Origin: an uncultured Pseudovibrio sp.
Lineage (GTDB): Bacteria; Pseudomonadota; Alphaproteobacteria; Rhizobiales; Stappiaceae
Length of the DNA: 64,000 nucleotides
Reading direction: 5' to 3'
NCBI GenBank assembly: GCA_947496145.1
Contig: CANMBS010000007.1
Coordinates: forward strand, 62,001-126,000
Within the stretch, counting starts at the first letter, position 1; the number at the start of each line of letters is the position of its first letter. The translations under genes were made by a program, and so were the position numbers. Positions 8,666 through 16,588 of this stretch are shown here, piece after piece. The notes beneath the pieces are model-generated. The model ran no database searches and had not been told where the DNA came from. It was given only the letters and a program-made list of their open reading frames with translations.

Positions 8666-8670
8666 CATCC

Positions 8671-9141
8671 TCAGGAAGGATCTCCTGCTTTAGCAACACT
8701 CAGTTTCTCCTGCACAGAATTCAGTTGCTGCACAAGTTGCTGGAACGTTTCACCTGCCTCTTTAAACTGCACCATCGTGCAGTGCTGCATCTCCACCACA
8801 TCACTATTGAGTGCACGCCCTTGCTCCGTCAGACTAACAATCACCTGACGCTCATCCTCTTTGGAACGCTGGCGAGAAACTAATCCCATTTCCTCCAGTC
8901 TCTTCAGCAACGGCGTGAGTGTATTAGATTCAAGAAACAATCGCTCACCAAGTTCAGAAACGCATCTCCGGTCTTTTTCATAGAGCGCCAGCAATGTGAG
9001 ATACTGCGGGTAAGTTACGCCAAGGTCTTTCAAAACCGGTTTGTAAAACCGGTTGAACGCATGGTTGGCCTTATAGATAGCAAAACACAAATGGTGATCC
9101 AGCCCAAGACCTTGAAATTCGTCTGATTTGACTTCGTCCAT
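8671..9141 (-). CDS. ohrR: MarR-family organic hydroperoxide sensor/repressor OhrR
   Basis: A MarR-family winged-helix repressor. The sequence around C19 (LDHHLCFAIYKANHAFNRFYK) contains the single reactive cysteine of OhrR, which is oxidised by organic peroxides and releases DNA. The DNA-binding part is SELGERLFLESNTLTPLLKR with the wing RQRSKEDERQVIVSLTEQG. It is divergent from ohr across a spacer with two matching AATCG-N4-CGATT palindromes. The start is uncertain: ATG 9141 gives about 156 residues, the usual size; a TTG at 9192 would add 17. A Cys-only first-class OhrR (no second conserved C-terminal cysteine) is what I read, which would make regulation depend on a small-thiol mixed disulphide. 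Confidence 0.92.
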   Translation of the reverse strand: MDEVKSDEFQGLGLDHHLCFAIYKANHAFNRFYKPVLKDLGVTYPQYLTLLALYEKDRRCVSELGERLFLESNTLTPLLKRLEEMGLVSRQRSKEDERQVIVSLTEQGRALNSDVVEMQHCTMVQFKEAGETFQQLVQQLNSVQEKLSVAKAGDPS

Positions 9142-9211
9142 CAACTCAACCCGGTTAGCTGAATAATTCTCAGTGCTCGTTCTACTGGGCAAGTCCTAAG
9201 TCGTCAAATTA

Positions 9212-9282
9212 AATCGCACACGATTATTTCACTATTTTATTGACATTATTCGTCTATTTTACATAAATATATCGTACACGAT
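9212..9282. promoter_or_regulatory. Twin OhrR operators and ohr promoter
   Basis: AATCG-CACA-CGATT (9212-9225) and ATCG-TACA-CGAT (9271-9282) share the half-site and spacer and lie in the ohrR-ohr divergent spacer. A rightward promoter fits between them: TTGACA at 9240-9245 and TAAATA at 9264-9269 (18-bp gap). The second palindrome therefore overlaps the region just after the -10, suited to repression of ohr; the first lies nearer ohrR and suits autoregulation. Confidence 0.75.
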
Positions 9283-9322
9283 TTAATCATGCGCGATACA
9301 CAACAAAAATGAGGATTGCTTT

Positions 9323-9754
9323 ATGCAAGTGAATGTTCTTTACGAAACAAGCGCAGTTGCTATGGGTGGCAGGGACGGAACTGCGAAAACCAAAGATGGT
9401 ACTCTGGAATTAACGCTTTCCACTCCGAAAGAACTGGGAGGAGCAGGAGGCACTGGCAACAATCCGGAACAATTGTTTGCCGCAGGTTATGCTGCTTGCT
9501 TTATTGGCGCACTGAAGTTTGTTGCAGCTCAGCAAAAAGACCTGACCTTGCCGACAGACGTGAATGTGCAGGCGACCGTAGGCATCGGCCCACGCTCTGA
9601 GGGAGGCTTTGGTCTGGAAGTCGCTTTGACCGTTGATGTTCCCGGCATGGAGAAAACAGAAGCTGAAAAGCTTGTCGCGGCAGCCCACGAGGTTTGCCCC
9701 TACTCCAATGCGACCCGTAACAATATTGACGTCCAGCTTTCAGTCACTGTTTAA
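9323..9754 (+). CDS. ohr: Organic hydroperoxide resistance peroxidase Ohr
   Basis: A 143-residue OsmC/Ohr-family thiol peroxidase that reduces fatty-acid and other organic hydroperoxides, using lipoylated protein as the electron donor. Both redox cysteines are present: C59 in [12 protein letters not shown] and C125 in [12 protein letters not shown]. Also visible are the N-terminal [15 protein letters not shown] and the C-terminal [16 protein letters not shown] element precedes the ATG by 8 bp. Divergent ohrR and the twin operators show peroxide-inducible control. Length is exactly typical of Ohr, and the position of the first cysteine distinguishes it from OsmC. Confidence 0.97.
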   Translation: MQVNVLYETSAVAMGGRDGTAKTKDGTLELTLSTPKELGGAGGTGNNPEQLFAAGYAACFIGALKFVAAQQKDLTLPTDVNVQATVGIGPRSEGGFGLEVALTVDVPGMEKTEAEKLVAAAHEVCPYSNATRNNIDVQLSVTV

Positions 9755-9832
9755 TCGTAGCACACAAAGAACTTCGTTAGGTCGCAATCAGAACTGAGAG
9801 AGCCCTAACAAGCACATGACCCATCGAACCAT

Positions 9833-9862
9833 AAAAAAGGGGCCGCTAAGGCCCCTTTTCAA
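9833..9862. terminator. Bidirectional intrinsic terminator between ohr and Tim44-like gene
   Basis: AAAAGGGGCC (9835-9844), loop GCTAA, GGCCCCTTTT (9850-9859). It is a perfect GC-rich stem with A-tract and T-tract on either side, placed between two converging genes, so it can serve both. Confidence 0.9.
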
Positions 9863-9880
9863 TTTACAAGATTGCTACAA

Positions 9881-10930
9881 TCAATCTGCCTGCTGTATTG
9901 CAGAAAGCTTCCAGGGTTCGCCTGCACCACGAATAAACGTCCAGATTTCCGTCCGCTCTTCGGGCACTTCAGCATTACCTTCAACTACTTTGTTAGTGGC
10001 ACGCTCACGCATCACATCAATCGATTCATAGCGCATGGCAACAGAGGCATACTCTTTATCCTCTTCACGCCAGGACTCCGTCAAGTCACCCTGTAGCAGC
10101 TTGATATCACGTACTTCATTGATCAGACCGTTAGACGCAGCCTTGCCCAATTCCTCAGCAAAGTAACCCATGATCTCCGGTGTCGCAATTTCACGGATCT
10201 TTCCGTAGTCCTCGTTACCGTAAGCCGTCCAGACAGTGGTCAGCATGCCTTCAAACGCATCAAAGTCATCTGCTGTAATACCGATTTCATCATCTGCCTC
10301 GGTAGAAAACGCAGGCTCTTGTTCTTGGAAAGGTTCCTGACGGCCACCAAAACCGGTGTTTGGAATCCCAGAGGACCCAGAGCGACGCGGCCCATCATGC
10401 GCACCGGCATCATTAAAGGTGAAAGGCTGGTTCTGCTCACCTTCCTGTTGATACCCATAAGCCCCGGCTGCTTGTGGCTCCTGCCTGCGTCGTAAGAAAC
10501 GCATCAACAACATGATACCGCCACCAATAAGCAAAATCTGGAAGATCATACCAAAGAACCCGGCAAACCCGCCAAATCCTGAACCAAACAGCATACCCAG
10601 CAAACCACCAAGCGCCAGACCGCCCAGCATTGAGCCAAGGAAGCCACCACCAAACAAACCACGGCGCTGCCCTGCCGCCGCTTTAGAGGCCGCCGCAGCA
10701 TTCTGTTGCTGTGCGCCAGCTTTATTGCTGGTATTTGGTGCCATGGTCCGCTCAACCGGAGCAGTTTGAGGCGCAGTATTTGTCCGTTTAGGCGCAGAGT
10801 AACTGCGAGACCCACGGCTACCAAAGCTAAACCCGCGTTTTGCTTCAGCAAAATCAGCTGTCACAAACACAAGTGCGACAGAAAACACCAGCAAGGTCAG
10901 AAACCTTGGAAATTTATTGAATGCAAGCAT
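9881..10930 (-). CDS. Tim44-like domain membrane protein
   Basis: A 349-residue protein. A signal-like hydrophobic N-terminus (about 1-29, ending TADFAEA) is followed by a Ser/Arg/Gln-rich low-complexity stretch. A glycine-rich double hydrophobic segment then spans about residues 93-145 (GGGFLGSMLGGLALGGLLGM, then FFGMIFQILLIGGGIMLLM) and ends in a basic stop-transfer RFLRRRQ. The C-terminal 130 residues (DDFDAFEGMLTTVWTAYGNE onward) form the Tim44-like domain known from mitochondrial import and its bacterial TimA-like relatives. The bacterial role is unclear; it probably faces the cytoplasm or periplasm as a membrane-anchored partner. The gene stands alone between two terminators or spacers. 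Confidence 0.85.
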   Translation of the reverse strand: MLAFNKFPRFLTLLVFSVALVFVTADFAEAKRGFSFGSRGSRSYSAPKRTNTAPQTAPVERTMAPNTSNKAGAQQQNAAAASKAAAGQRRGLFGGGFLGSMLGGLALGGLLGMLFGSGFGGFAGFFGMIFQILLIGGGIMLLMRFLRRRQEPQAAGAYGYQQEGEQNQPFTFNDAGAHDGPRRSGSSGIPNTGFGGRQEPFQEQEPAFSTEADDEIGITADDFDAFEGMLTTVWTAYGNEDYGKIREIATPEIMGYFAEELGKAASNGLINEVRDIKLLQGDLTESWREEDKEYASVAMRYESIDVMRERATNKVVEGNAEVPEERTEIWTFIRGAGEPWKLSAIQQAD

Positions 10931-11002
10931 GTAACCCCTAAGACCTGCTCAAAACTCTCTTTGCACCCCATATGGGACAACTCAGTTAAAATTTAAAGAC
11001 TA

Positions 11003-11437
11003 TTAAGCTGACCCCTTGCAAAACTTCGTATGTTTGTAGTCCCGCGCGGCAATATCATCACAAAAACTGGCCCACTCACAACCAGCGCACGCCGCCTTCA
11101 TCGCACCTGCACGAAATGCCTTCCGCAGCCGGGCAACCATGGACGATGAAACCACCAGCTCATCGCCAACGCTAAAAGCACCCTCAAGAACCTCATTCAC
11201 AATATTCAGCGCAGCTTCATCACGTTCACGCACACTGCACTTGAAACAATGAGGCTCCTCCTCTTCCTGAAGAAGCGGTTTACAAATATCATCCGGCCCT
11301 TCGACAATGAGCACCATCTCACCAGCATTCAACCTGTCAACGATACCCTGATAGTTTTCCGTAAAACCGCGCGTGTATCCATAACCCGCAAACGTCAGTA
11401 TACAGAGCAGATGATGACCCCGTAGTTTAACAGTCAT
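11003..11437 (-). CDS. DUF1284 protein, cysteine-rich, possible iron-sulfur protein
   Basis: A 144-residue protein beginning with the DUF1284 hallmark KLRGHHLLCILTFAGYGYT. It has eight cysteines: C12, C52, C64, C67, C117, C120, C126 and C140. The C64-x2-C67 pair (PHCFKCSVRER) and the C117-x2-C120-x5-C126 plus C140 set (ACAGCEWASFC) look like ligands for an iron-sulfur cluster or zinc; that is inference. It overlaps the end of the upstream cca gene by 4 bp, so it is the last gene of the DUF1285-NUDIX-DUF6111-cca operon. No biochemical function is established to my knowledge. Confidence 0.88.
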   Translation of the reverse strand: MTVKLRGHHLLCILTFAGYGYTRGFTENYQGIVDRLNAGEMVLIVEGPDDICKPLLQEEEEPHCFKCSVRERDEAALNIVNEVLEGAFSVGDELVVSSSMVARLRKAFRAGAMKAACAGCEWASFCDDIAARDYKHTKFCKGSA

Positions 11438-12660
11438 GACTCATTCATTCGGCTCGCAAGCTCTGCACGCACTCGCTCCATCAGGGTCTCAGCAGTACAC
11501 TTATAATCCGCAGCAGCCCAAAGCTCCCGTGCCAGACGTAGTGAAGCCCCCATTTGCGGCCCCTCTGGAATCCCGTCAGCTATCATCATTTTCCCGGTCA
11601 GTGGAAACTGAGGAACTTCCCAATCCTCAACCAGTCGAAGCATAGAGTGCAGCTTAGGCTCCTGCTCAATCACCTCGTTCATCCATGCAGTAAGCAGGCC
11701 ATCCATTACAGCTTCTTTTCCATGCGCAACAACCAGTGCTTTGAGAGCTGCCTCTCCACATCCCTCATTCTGAAGAGCCTCAGAAATCTTTGCAGCACCT
11801 TTAATCTGCTTTTGCTGCACATTGGAGAGCCGGAGGTGTTTTGTAACCTCAGGCCCGGCCACACCACCAAGCCGCAGAACCGGCTGACTTGCCGCTTCCG
11901 GCAGTTCCGAAAGCTCCAGCAACCTCTTCAGCCGGGTACTGTTTGCCTTTTCACCCAAAACAAGAGAAAGAATGCCCCCTTGCTCCATCAGTCGCAGAGC
12001 ATCCAGTGCGCGTGGCGCACAAAGCATTCTCAGAATTTCTTTGTTGATACGTTCCTTAGAAAGGTGAGCCAGCCCATCTTTCAACTCAACACAAGCTGCA
12101 TACCCGTCCGCATTGATGCCTCCATGCCCATAAACAGCGAAAAACCGGAAAAACCGCAGAATGCGCAAATAATCTTCCTGAATACGCGCCCGCGCATCCC
12201 CAATAAAACGCAGATGCCGGTTCAGACAATCTTCTAAACCATTCAGAGGATCAAACAGCTCACCATGACGGTCCACATAGATCGCATTCATCGTAAAATC
12301 ACGGCGCTGAGCATCTTTTGTCCAGTCACGCCCAAACTTCACAGTCGCATGACGTCCATGTGTCTCCACATCTTCACGCAGACACGTCACCTCAACAGGG
12401 TGATGATCAATCACCAGCGTAACTGTGCCATGATCAATACCCGTCGGAACCGCTTTTACACCTGCGGCCTGCGCTCGCTCCAACACCATATCAGGCAAAG
12501 CCGTACAAGCGATGTCGACATCATCAACCACTTCGCCAAGCAATGAGTTCCGCACCGTGCCACCCACAGCCCGCGCCACGTCACCGTCCTGTTCCAGAAC
12601 GTCAAAAGCCCGCTGAACAGCAGCACTGTCCAGCCACTCCCTGTGTTTTAATAGTGTCAT
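11434..12660 (-). CDS. cca: CCA tRNA nucleotidyltransferase / poly(A) polymerase-family enzyme
   Basis: A 408-residue class II nucleotidyltransferase of the alphaproteobacterial CCA-adding type, which builds or repairs the 3' CCA of tRNAs from CTP and ATP. The catalytic head shows ARAVGGTVRNSLLGEVVDDVDIA (about 30-52), where D-V-D binds metal, then TKDAQRRDFTMNAIYVD and EDYLRILRFFRFFAVYG (brace helix). The RD of the usual G-G-x-V-R-D motif reads R-N here, a known variation in this group but worth checking. The gene overlaps its neighbours on both sides by 4 bp (DUF6111-like upstream, DUF1284 downstream), indicating tight translational coupling. Confidence 0.93.
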   Translation of the reverse strand: MTLLKHREWLDSAAVQRAFDVLEQDGDVARAVGGTVRNSLLGEVVDDVDIACTALPDMVLERAQAAGVKAVPTGIDHGTVTLVIDHHPVEVTCLREDVETHGRHATVKFGRDWTKDAQRRDFTMNAIYVDRHGELFDPLNGLEDCLNRHLRFIGDARARIQEDYLRILRFFRFFAVYGHGGINADGYAACVELKDGLAHLSKERINKEILRMLCAPRALDALRLMEQGGILSLVLGEKANSTRLKRLLELSELPEAASQPVLRLGGVAGPEVTKHLRLSNVQQKQIKGAAKISEALQNEGCGEAALKALVVAHGKEAVMDGLLTAWMNEVIEQEPKLHSMLRLVEDWEVPQFPLTGKMMIADGIPEGPQMGASLRLARELWAAADYKCTAETLMERVRAELASRMNES

Positions 12661-12929
12661 TGCTTAGGTGTCTCGTAACCGCCTGGCACAAACTTACCGT
12701 CAATTATCTGCGATGGCCTGAATTGCGACCCCGGAGGCGCATGGTTTGTTTCTGCTAATAAGACCAAACTGGCAACAACAAGTGCAATTCCGCAAATGCT
12801 GAGCCATAATAATGGTCCATCGCGAAACCGTTTATCACGTTTAGCCTTGCGCACCACCATCACCCACACGGCATAGGCAATAAAGGGCACAAAAAACAAC
12901 AGCCCGTGTGTCAGAAGCATTCGTATCAT
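12657..12929 (-). CDS. DUF6111-like two-helix membrane protein
   Basis: From ATG 12929 the product has 90 residues with two transmembrane segments: about 6-24 (HGLLFFVPFIAYAVWVMVV) and 40-60 (LLWLSICGIALVVASLVLL). A basic loop (RKAKRDKRFRDG) lies between them, and the tail is proline-rich. Its start overlaps the stop of the NUDIX gene in a TGATG junction, and its end overlaps cca by 4 bp. It is a constant companion of NUDIX and cca genes in Rhizobiales, which is the basis for the family name; I am only moderately sure of the DUF number. Function unknown. Confidence 0.78.
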   Translation of the reverse strand: MIRMLLTHGLLFFVPFIAYAVWVMVVRKAKRDKRFRDGPLLWLSICGIALVVASLVLLAETNHAPPGSQFRPSQIIDGKFVPGGYETPKQ

Positions 12930-13549
12930 CAGGCATAAACCCTGTTGTAGAGCACGCGCAGAATGCCAGCGGTGACACCCCATATGTATCGCTGCTCAAA
13001 TGGCATGGCGTAATAGTAACGTGTTTTGCCTCGAAATTCGCCGCTCTTTTTCTGATGGTTTGCAGGGTCCATTAAAAAAGAAAGCGGAACTTCAAAAACT
13101 TCATCAACTTCCGCCGGATTGGGCGACAAGATCAGTGGTGGTGAGACCGTAGCAAGCACAGGCACAACCCTATAGCCGGACCCTGTATAATACTGCCCCA
13201 AATCTCCCACGATCTCCACCTGGGCAGCATCAAGGCCAACTTCCTCGTTAGCCTCCCGCAAAGCAGCACCAACAGGCCCCGCATCATCCTCATCAATTTT
13301 ACCACCGGGAAAGGCAATCTGCCCGGCATGAGAGCGCAAATGAGCGGTACGTTGTGTCAACAAAATAGAAGCATCTGCACCTCGATCAACAATTCCGATC
13401 AAAACAGCAGCATCTTTTACCTTGTCCAGATCCTCACCATAGTCTGCAATGTCAGGATTAAGACTGTGATCTCCCGCTGGCTCATATGTTTGCCCAGCGA
13501 TCCGGTCCAGCACTCGTGCTTTAAAATTTTCCGCTGTAAACTCAGACAA
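12929..13549 (-). CDS. NUDIX hydrolase, CoA pyrophosphatase type
   Basis: A 206-residue NUDIX enzyme. The nudix box is intact (GGKIDEDDAGPV, then AALREANEEVGL). It is preceded by LLTQRTAHLRSHAGQIAFPG, the extended signature that marks coenzyme A pyrophosphatases (NudL/YeaB-like), which split CoA into 4'-phosphopantetheine and 3',5'-ADP. It is the second gene of the operon, 30 bp after DUF1285 and overlapping the membrane-protein start by one base. Assignment to CoA as substrate is from the family signature only. Confidence 0.9.
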   Translation of the reverse strand: MSEFTAENFKARVLDRIAGQTYEPAGDHSLNPDIADYGEDLDKVKDAAVLIGIVDRGADASILLTQRTAHLRSHAGQIAFPGGKIDEDDAGPVGAALREANEEVGLDAAQVEIVGDLGQYYTGSGYRVVPVLATVSPPLILSPNPAEVDEVFEVPLSFLMDPANHQKKSGEFRGKTRYYYAMPFEQRYIWGVTAGILRVLYNRVYA

Positions 13550-13578
13550 GATACTGCGCCACCTTAAACATCTCTCAA

Positions 13579-14226
13579 TTAAAGCCCGAGGTTCTCAACG
13601 GTGTCCACCACAAAGAACACCCCGTGACTTTCAACACCAACCACCGGTCCGCCGGGTTCATCACGCTCTTCCAGATAGGCTGCCAGTTCATGAACCAGAG
13701 GCCGTGAAAACAACGCTTCAAGTCGACCTCGCACCAGAACATATGGCTTTAACCCGCCACCAGCTTCTTCTTGTATAAAGCGGATTGGATTGTCCGGCCC
13801 GGCTTCAACCACATCACCACAGTTAGTCCGCAGGGTAATCACCTGCTCCCCTTCCAGCACGTGAACATCCATCTCCACCGCCACAAATGGCGCATCTTCA
13901 ACGGTCAGACCTATTTTCTCAACTGGCGTAACCAGATAGTACTTCCCATCCTCTTCACGCTTCAGAACCGTTGCAAACAGATTCACCAAAGCTTCACGCT
14001 GGATCGGTGTACCCATATAAAACCAGGAGCCATCGCGCTTGATCTGCATATCCAGATCACCGCAGAACTCCGGGTCCCACAGGTGGATTGGCGGCAAACT
14101 TCTGAACTTACCCGCACGCGAGATCAATGCCTGAAGCCCCTTTGGCATCTCTTTAATCTCCGGGTTCTGTCGTTCTTTCAACTCGGTCGTCACGGTCAAA
14201 CCTGCCAGTAAGTCTCGGGGTACCAT
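13579..14226 (-). CDS. DUF1285 family protein
   Basis: A 215-residue protein with the DUF1285 core: RSLPPIHLWDPEFCGDLDMQ, then IKRDGSWFYMGTPI and LVNLFATVLKREEDGKYYLV. The longer open frame (to 14319) adds an N-terminal stretch with no family similarity; MVPRDLLAG at 14226 has GAGAG upstream and is the better start. It heads the compact operon DUF1285, NUDIX, DUF6111-like, cca, DUF1284, and is divergent from the MoxR cluster. Function is unknown; the order is conserved in many alphaproteobacteria, suggesting a shared RNA- or nucleotide-linked role, which is inference. Confidence 0.88.
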   Translation of the reverse strand: MVPRDLLAGLTVTTELKERQNPEIKEMPKGLQALISRAGKFRSLPPIHLWDPEFCGDLDMQIKRDGSWFYMGTPIQREALVNLFATVLKREEDGKYYLVTPVEKIGLTVEDAPFVAVEMDVHVLEGEQVITLRTNCGDVVEAGPDNPIRFIQEEAGGGLKPYVLVRGRLEALFSRPLVHELAAYLEERDEPGGPVVGVESHGVFFVVDTVENLGL

Positions 14227-14616
14227 ACAAACTCTCTGGTTAATATGGTGGTGCAAAGGCTCCAACGCTACCCCCAGCACAAAGCTGAGCCAAGTTATAC
14301 CTTTGCGATAACCATTCAAATCTAAGGGGAAACTACAGGGAAAGACTATTCTATCTTAAAGGACTCACCATCTGTTCACAGAAATGCCGCTAAGGTAGCC
14401 ACAATCAACGACCAACTCAGGGAAGCTCTGATCCCAATTGCACAACCTCGGTTTAAAGCTAGCAAACCTCACTATGCGTAACAGATCATTCTGCCTGACA
14501 GACAAACATGAGGAACACGAGCCTATAAATTTGCTAGGGATCGTCATTTTTAAAACCGGGTATGATGCAATTGTGAGCTAGGCGAAGCTGTAAAATGCGA
14601 TGAAAAGAGAGCAGCG
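14227..14616. other. Divergent intergenic region between DUF1285 operon and MoxR operon
   Basis: About 390 bp between two divergent operons, expected to hold both promoters. I see no tRNA, strong hairpin or credible gene; the short open frames lack any support. Confidence 0.5.
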
Positions 14617-15630
14617 ATGAACACGAATATGACAGGCATGCCCGAAAACCCCGAGGAAATTGTTGCACGCACAGAAGCAGCATGCGCAAAAATCCAGCAG
14701 GCGAAGGAAGAAATTGCTCTTTCCATATTCGGTCAGGAAAGCGTTGTCGAACGCACACTTGTCACCATTCTCGCAGGTGGTCATGGCCTGCTCGTGGGCG
14801 TCCCCGGTCTTGCAAAAACGAAACTGGTAGAAACGCTTGGGACAGTCCTGGGCCTCAACGCCCGCCGCGTTCAGTTCACCCCGGATCTCATGCCCTCCGA
14901 TATCTTGGGGTCAGAAGTGCTGGAGGAAGCGCCTGATGGCAAACGCTCGTTCCGCTTTATTCCCGGCCCCGTTTTCGCCCAGCTTCTCATGGCTGATGAG
15001 ATCAACCGGGCCAGCCCCAGAACTCAGTCTGCGCTTTTACAAGCCATGCAGGAATACCACGTGACCATCGCAGGCCATCACCACGATCTGCCAGCCCCCT
15101 TCCACGTGCTTGCCACCCAAAACCCGTTAGAGCAGGAAGGCACTTATCCCCTGCCGGAAGCCCAGCTCGATCGCTTTCTCATGCAGATCGATGTCCATTA
15201 TCCGGATATCGACGCCGAACGCCGTATCTTGCTGGAGACCACAGGGGCCTCCCAGAGCAAATCCAAACAGGTCTTGCAACAGGATGAGCTAAGAGCGATG
15301 CAGCAGCTTGTGCGCCACATTCCGGTTGGCGAAACAGTTATGGATGCCATCCTTAAACTGGTCCGAGCTGCCCGCCCCGGCGAAGCTGATGGTTTTCAGG
15401 ACCTTGGACAATACATTGCATGGGGCCCCGGACCGCGCGCCAGTCAGGCCCTTATGCTAACCGTTCGAGCACGCGCTCTGGCAGATGGCAGGCTATCTCC
15501 AAGTGTGGATGATGTACTCGCCCTGGCAGAACCAGTCTTGCAACACCGTATGGCCCTCACTTTTGCCGCTCGCGCTGACGGGAAGACCATCCCCGAGTTA
15601 CTGCGAGAGATCAAATCCCGCATCGCCTGA
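14617..15630 (+). CDS. MoxR-family AAA+ ATPase
   Basis: A 337-residue AAA+ chaperone-like ATPase. Walker A is GVPGLAKT (61-68), Walker B LLMADEINRASPRTQSALLQ, sensor 1 LATQNPLEQEGTYPLPEAQLDRFLM. The C-terminal lid contains GPGPRASQALMLTVRARALA. MoxR proteins work with the VWA/DUF58 protein encoded next to them in maturing or activating protein complexes or in envelope stress. It is the first gene of a four-gene operon (MoxR, DUF58, BatA/DUF4159, membrane protein) running to 21515. The ATG at 14617 has GAGAGCAGCG upstream. Confidence 0.94.
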   Translation: MNTNMTGMPENPEEIVARTEAACAKIQQAKEEIALSIFGQESVVERTLVTILAGGHGLLVGVPGLAKTKLVETLGTVLGLNARRVQFTPDLMPSDILGSEVLEEAPDGKRSFRFIPGPVFAQLLMADEINRASPRTQSALLQAMQEYHVTIAGHHHDLPAPFHVLATQNPLEQEGTYPLPEAQLDRFLMQIDVHYPDIDAERRILLETTGASQSKSKQVLQQDELRAMQQLVRHIPVGETVMDAILKLVRAARPGEADGFQDLGQYIAWGPGPRASQALMLTVRARALADGRLSPSVDDVLALAEPVLQHRMALTFAARADGKTIPELLREIKSRIA

Positions 15631-15661
15631 CACCTTCAGTCCCAAAGCCACAGGATTTTAT

Positions 15662-16588
15662 ATGCTTTCTTCGAGGCCCGCTCCTCAAGACATACAGGAA
15701 AACATCTTCGGCTTAACTGGCGAAGCCCGCTCCCTTGCCGACACCCTGCCAGAATTGCTGGTGGAAGCGAGACGCATCGCAGTCAACGTCACCGCTGGCT
15801 GGCATGGCCGCCGCAGAGCAGGCCCCGGCGAAACTTTCTGGCAGTTCCGTCCCTTTCTCCCCGGAGAAGCTGCCCAGCGCGTAGACTGGCGACGTTCAGC
15901 TCGGGACAATAACCTATATGTGCGCGAACGCGAATGGGAAGCAGCTCAAACGATCTGGGTATGGGCAGACCTGTCCTCCTCCATGCGTTTCCAAAGCAAA
16001 CAGGCCCCAACCTCCAAGAGAGACCGCGCCCTGCTCCTTATGCTCGCCCTGTCATACGCCTTAAGCGAGGCTGGGGAGCGTGTTGGACTAACAAGCCTCA
16101 CTCGCCCATTGGCAAACAGAAACGCCACACAAACCATCGCACAGACACTGGTTCACGAGAACCCTGCCGCCTCTTTTCCAAACCCGGACGGCGTCCGCCG
16201 TTTTTCCGAGGTTATCCTGTTCTCAGACCTGTTAGACCCACCGGAAAAACTGGCGCAATGGATGACCACAATCTCTGGCGCTGGTGCAAAAGGTCACCTC
16301 GTCCAGCTCCTTGACCCCATAGAGGAAACATTCCCATTTAGGGGTCCAACACAGTTTGAAGACCCGGAAAATGGTTCTCAGCTCAAAGCTGGTCGCGCTC
16401 AAACATGGCGACAGGAATATCTGCAGCGTCTGGCAGCTCATAAAGACCAGATCAGCACCCTAGCCCGTAAGTTCGGCTGGAGTTATACCCTCCACCATAC
16501 AGATCATTCCGTTGTAGAACCGCTCATGCTGCTGCACTCCCGGCTGGCCAACACGCCACAACATAAAATCCAGGGAGAACCAGGATGA
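15662..16588 (+). CDS. DUF58 domain protein
   Basis: From the ATG at 15662 (M-L-S-S-R-P) the product has 308 residues. The DUF58 motif is visible at about residues 55-75 (FWQFRPFLPGEAAQRVDWRR followed by SARDNNLYVRE). A VWA-like region follows (IWVWADLSSSMRFQ, where D-L-S-S-S resembles a metal-ion-dependent adhesion site). A long overlapping upstream extension of the frame lies inside moxR and is not real. The gene follows moxR by 31 bp, and its last four bases overlap the next start (ATGA). DUF58 and MoxR proteins are functional partners in other bacteria. Confidence 0.9.
   Translation: MLSSRPAPQDIQENIFGLTGEARSLADTLPELLVEARRIAVNVTAGWHGRRRAGPGETFWQFRPFLPGEAAQRVDWRRSARDNNLYVREREWEAAQTIWVWADLSSSMRFQSKQAPTSKRDRALLLMLALSYALSEAGERVGLTSLTRPLANRNATQTIAQTLVHENPAASFPNPDGVRRFSEVILFSDLLDPPEKLAQWMTTISGAGAKGHLVQLLDPIEETFPFRGPTQFEDPENGSQLKAGRAQTWRQEYLQRLAAHKDQISTLARKFGWSYTLHHTDHSVVEPLMLLHSRLANTPQHKIQGEPG

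Noticed and set aside
11554-12237. 227-codon open frame antisense to cca
   Set aside because: It is a shadow of the cca coding frame; composition is unnatural and there is no ribosome site.
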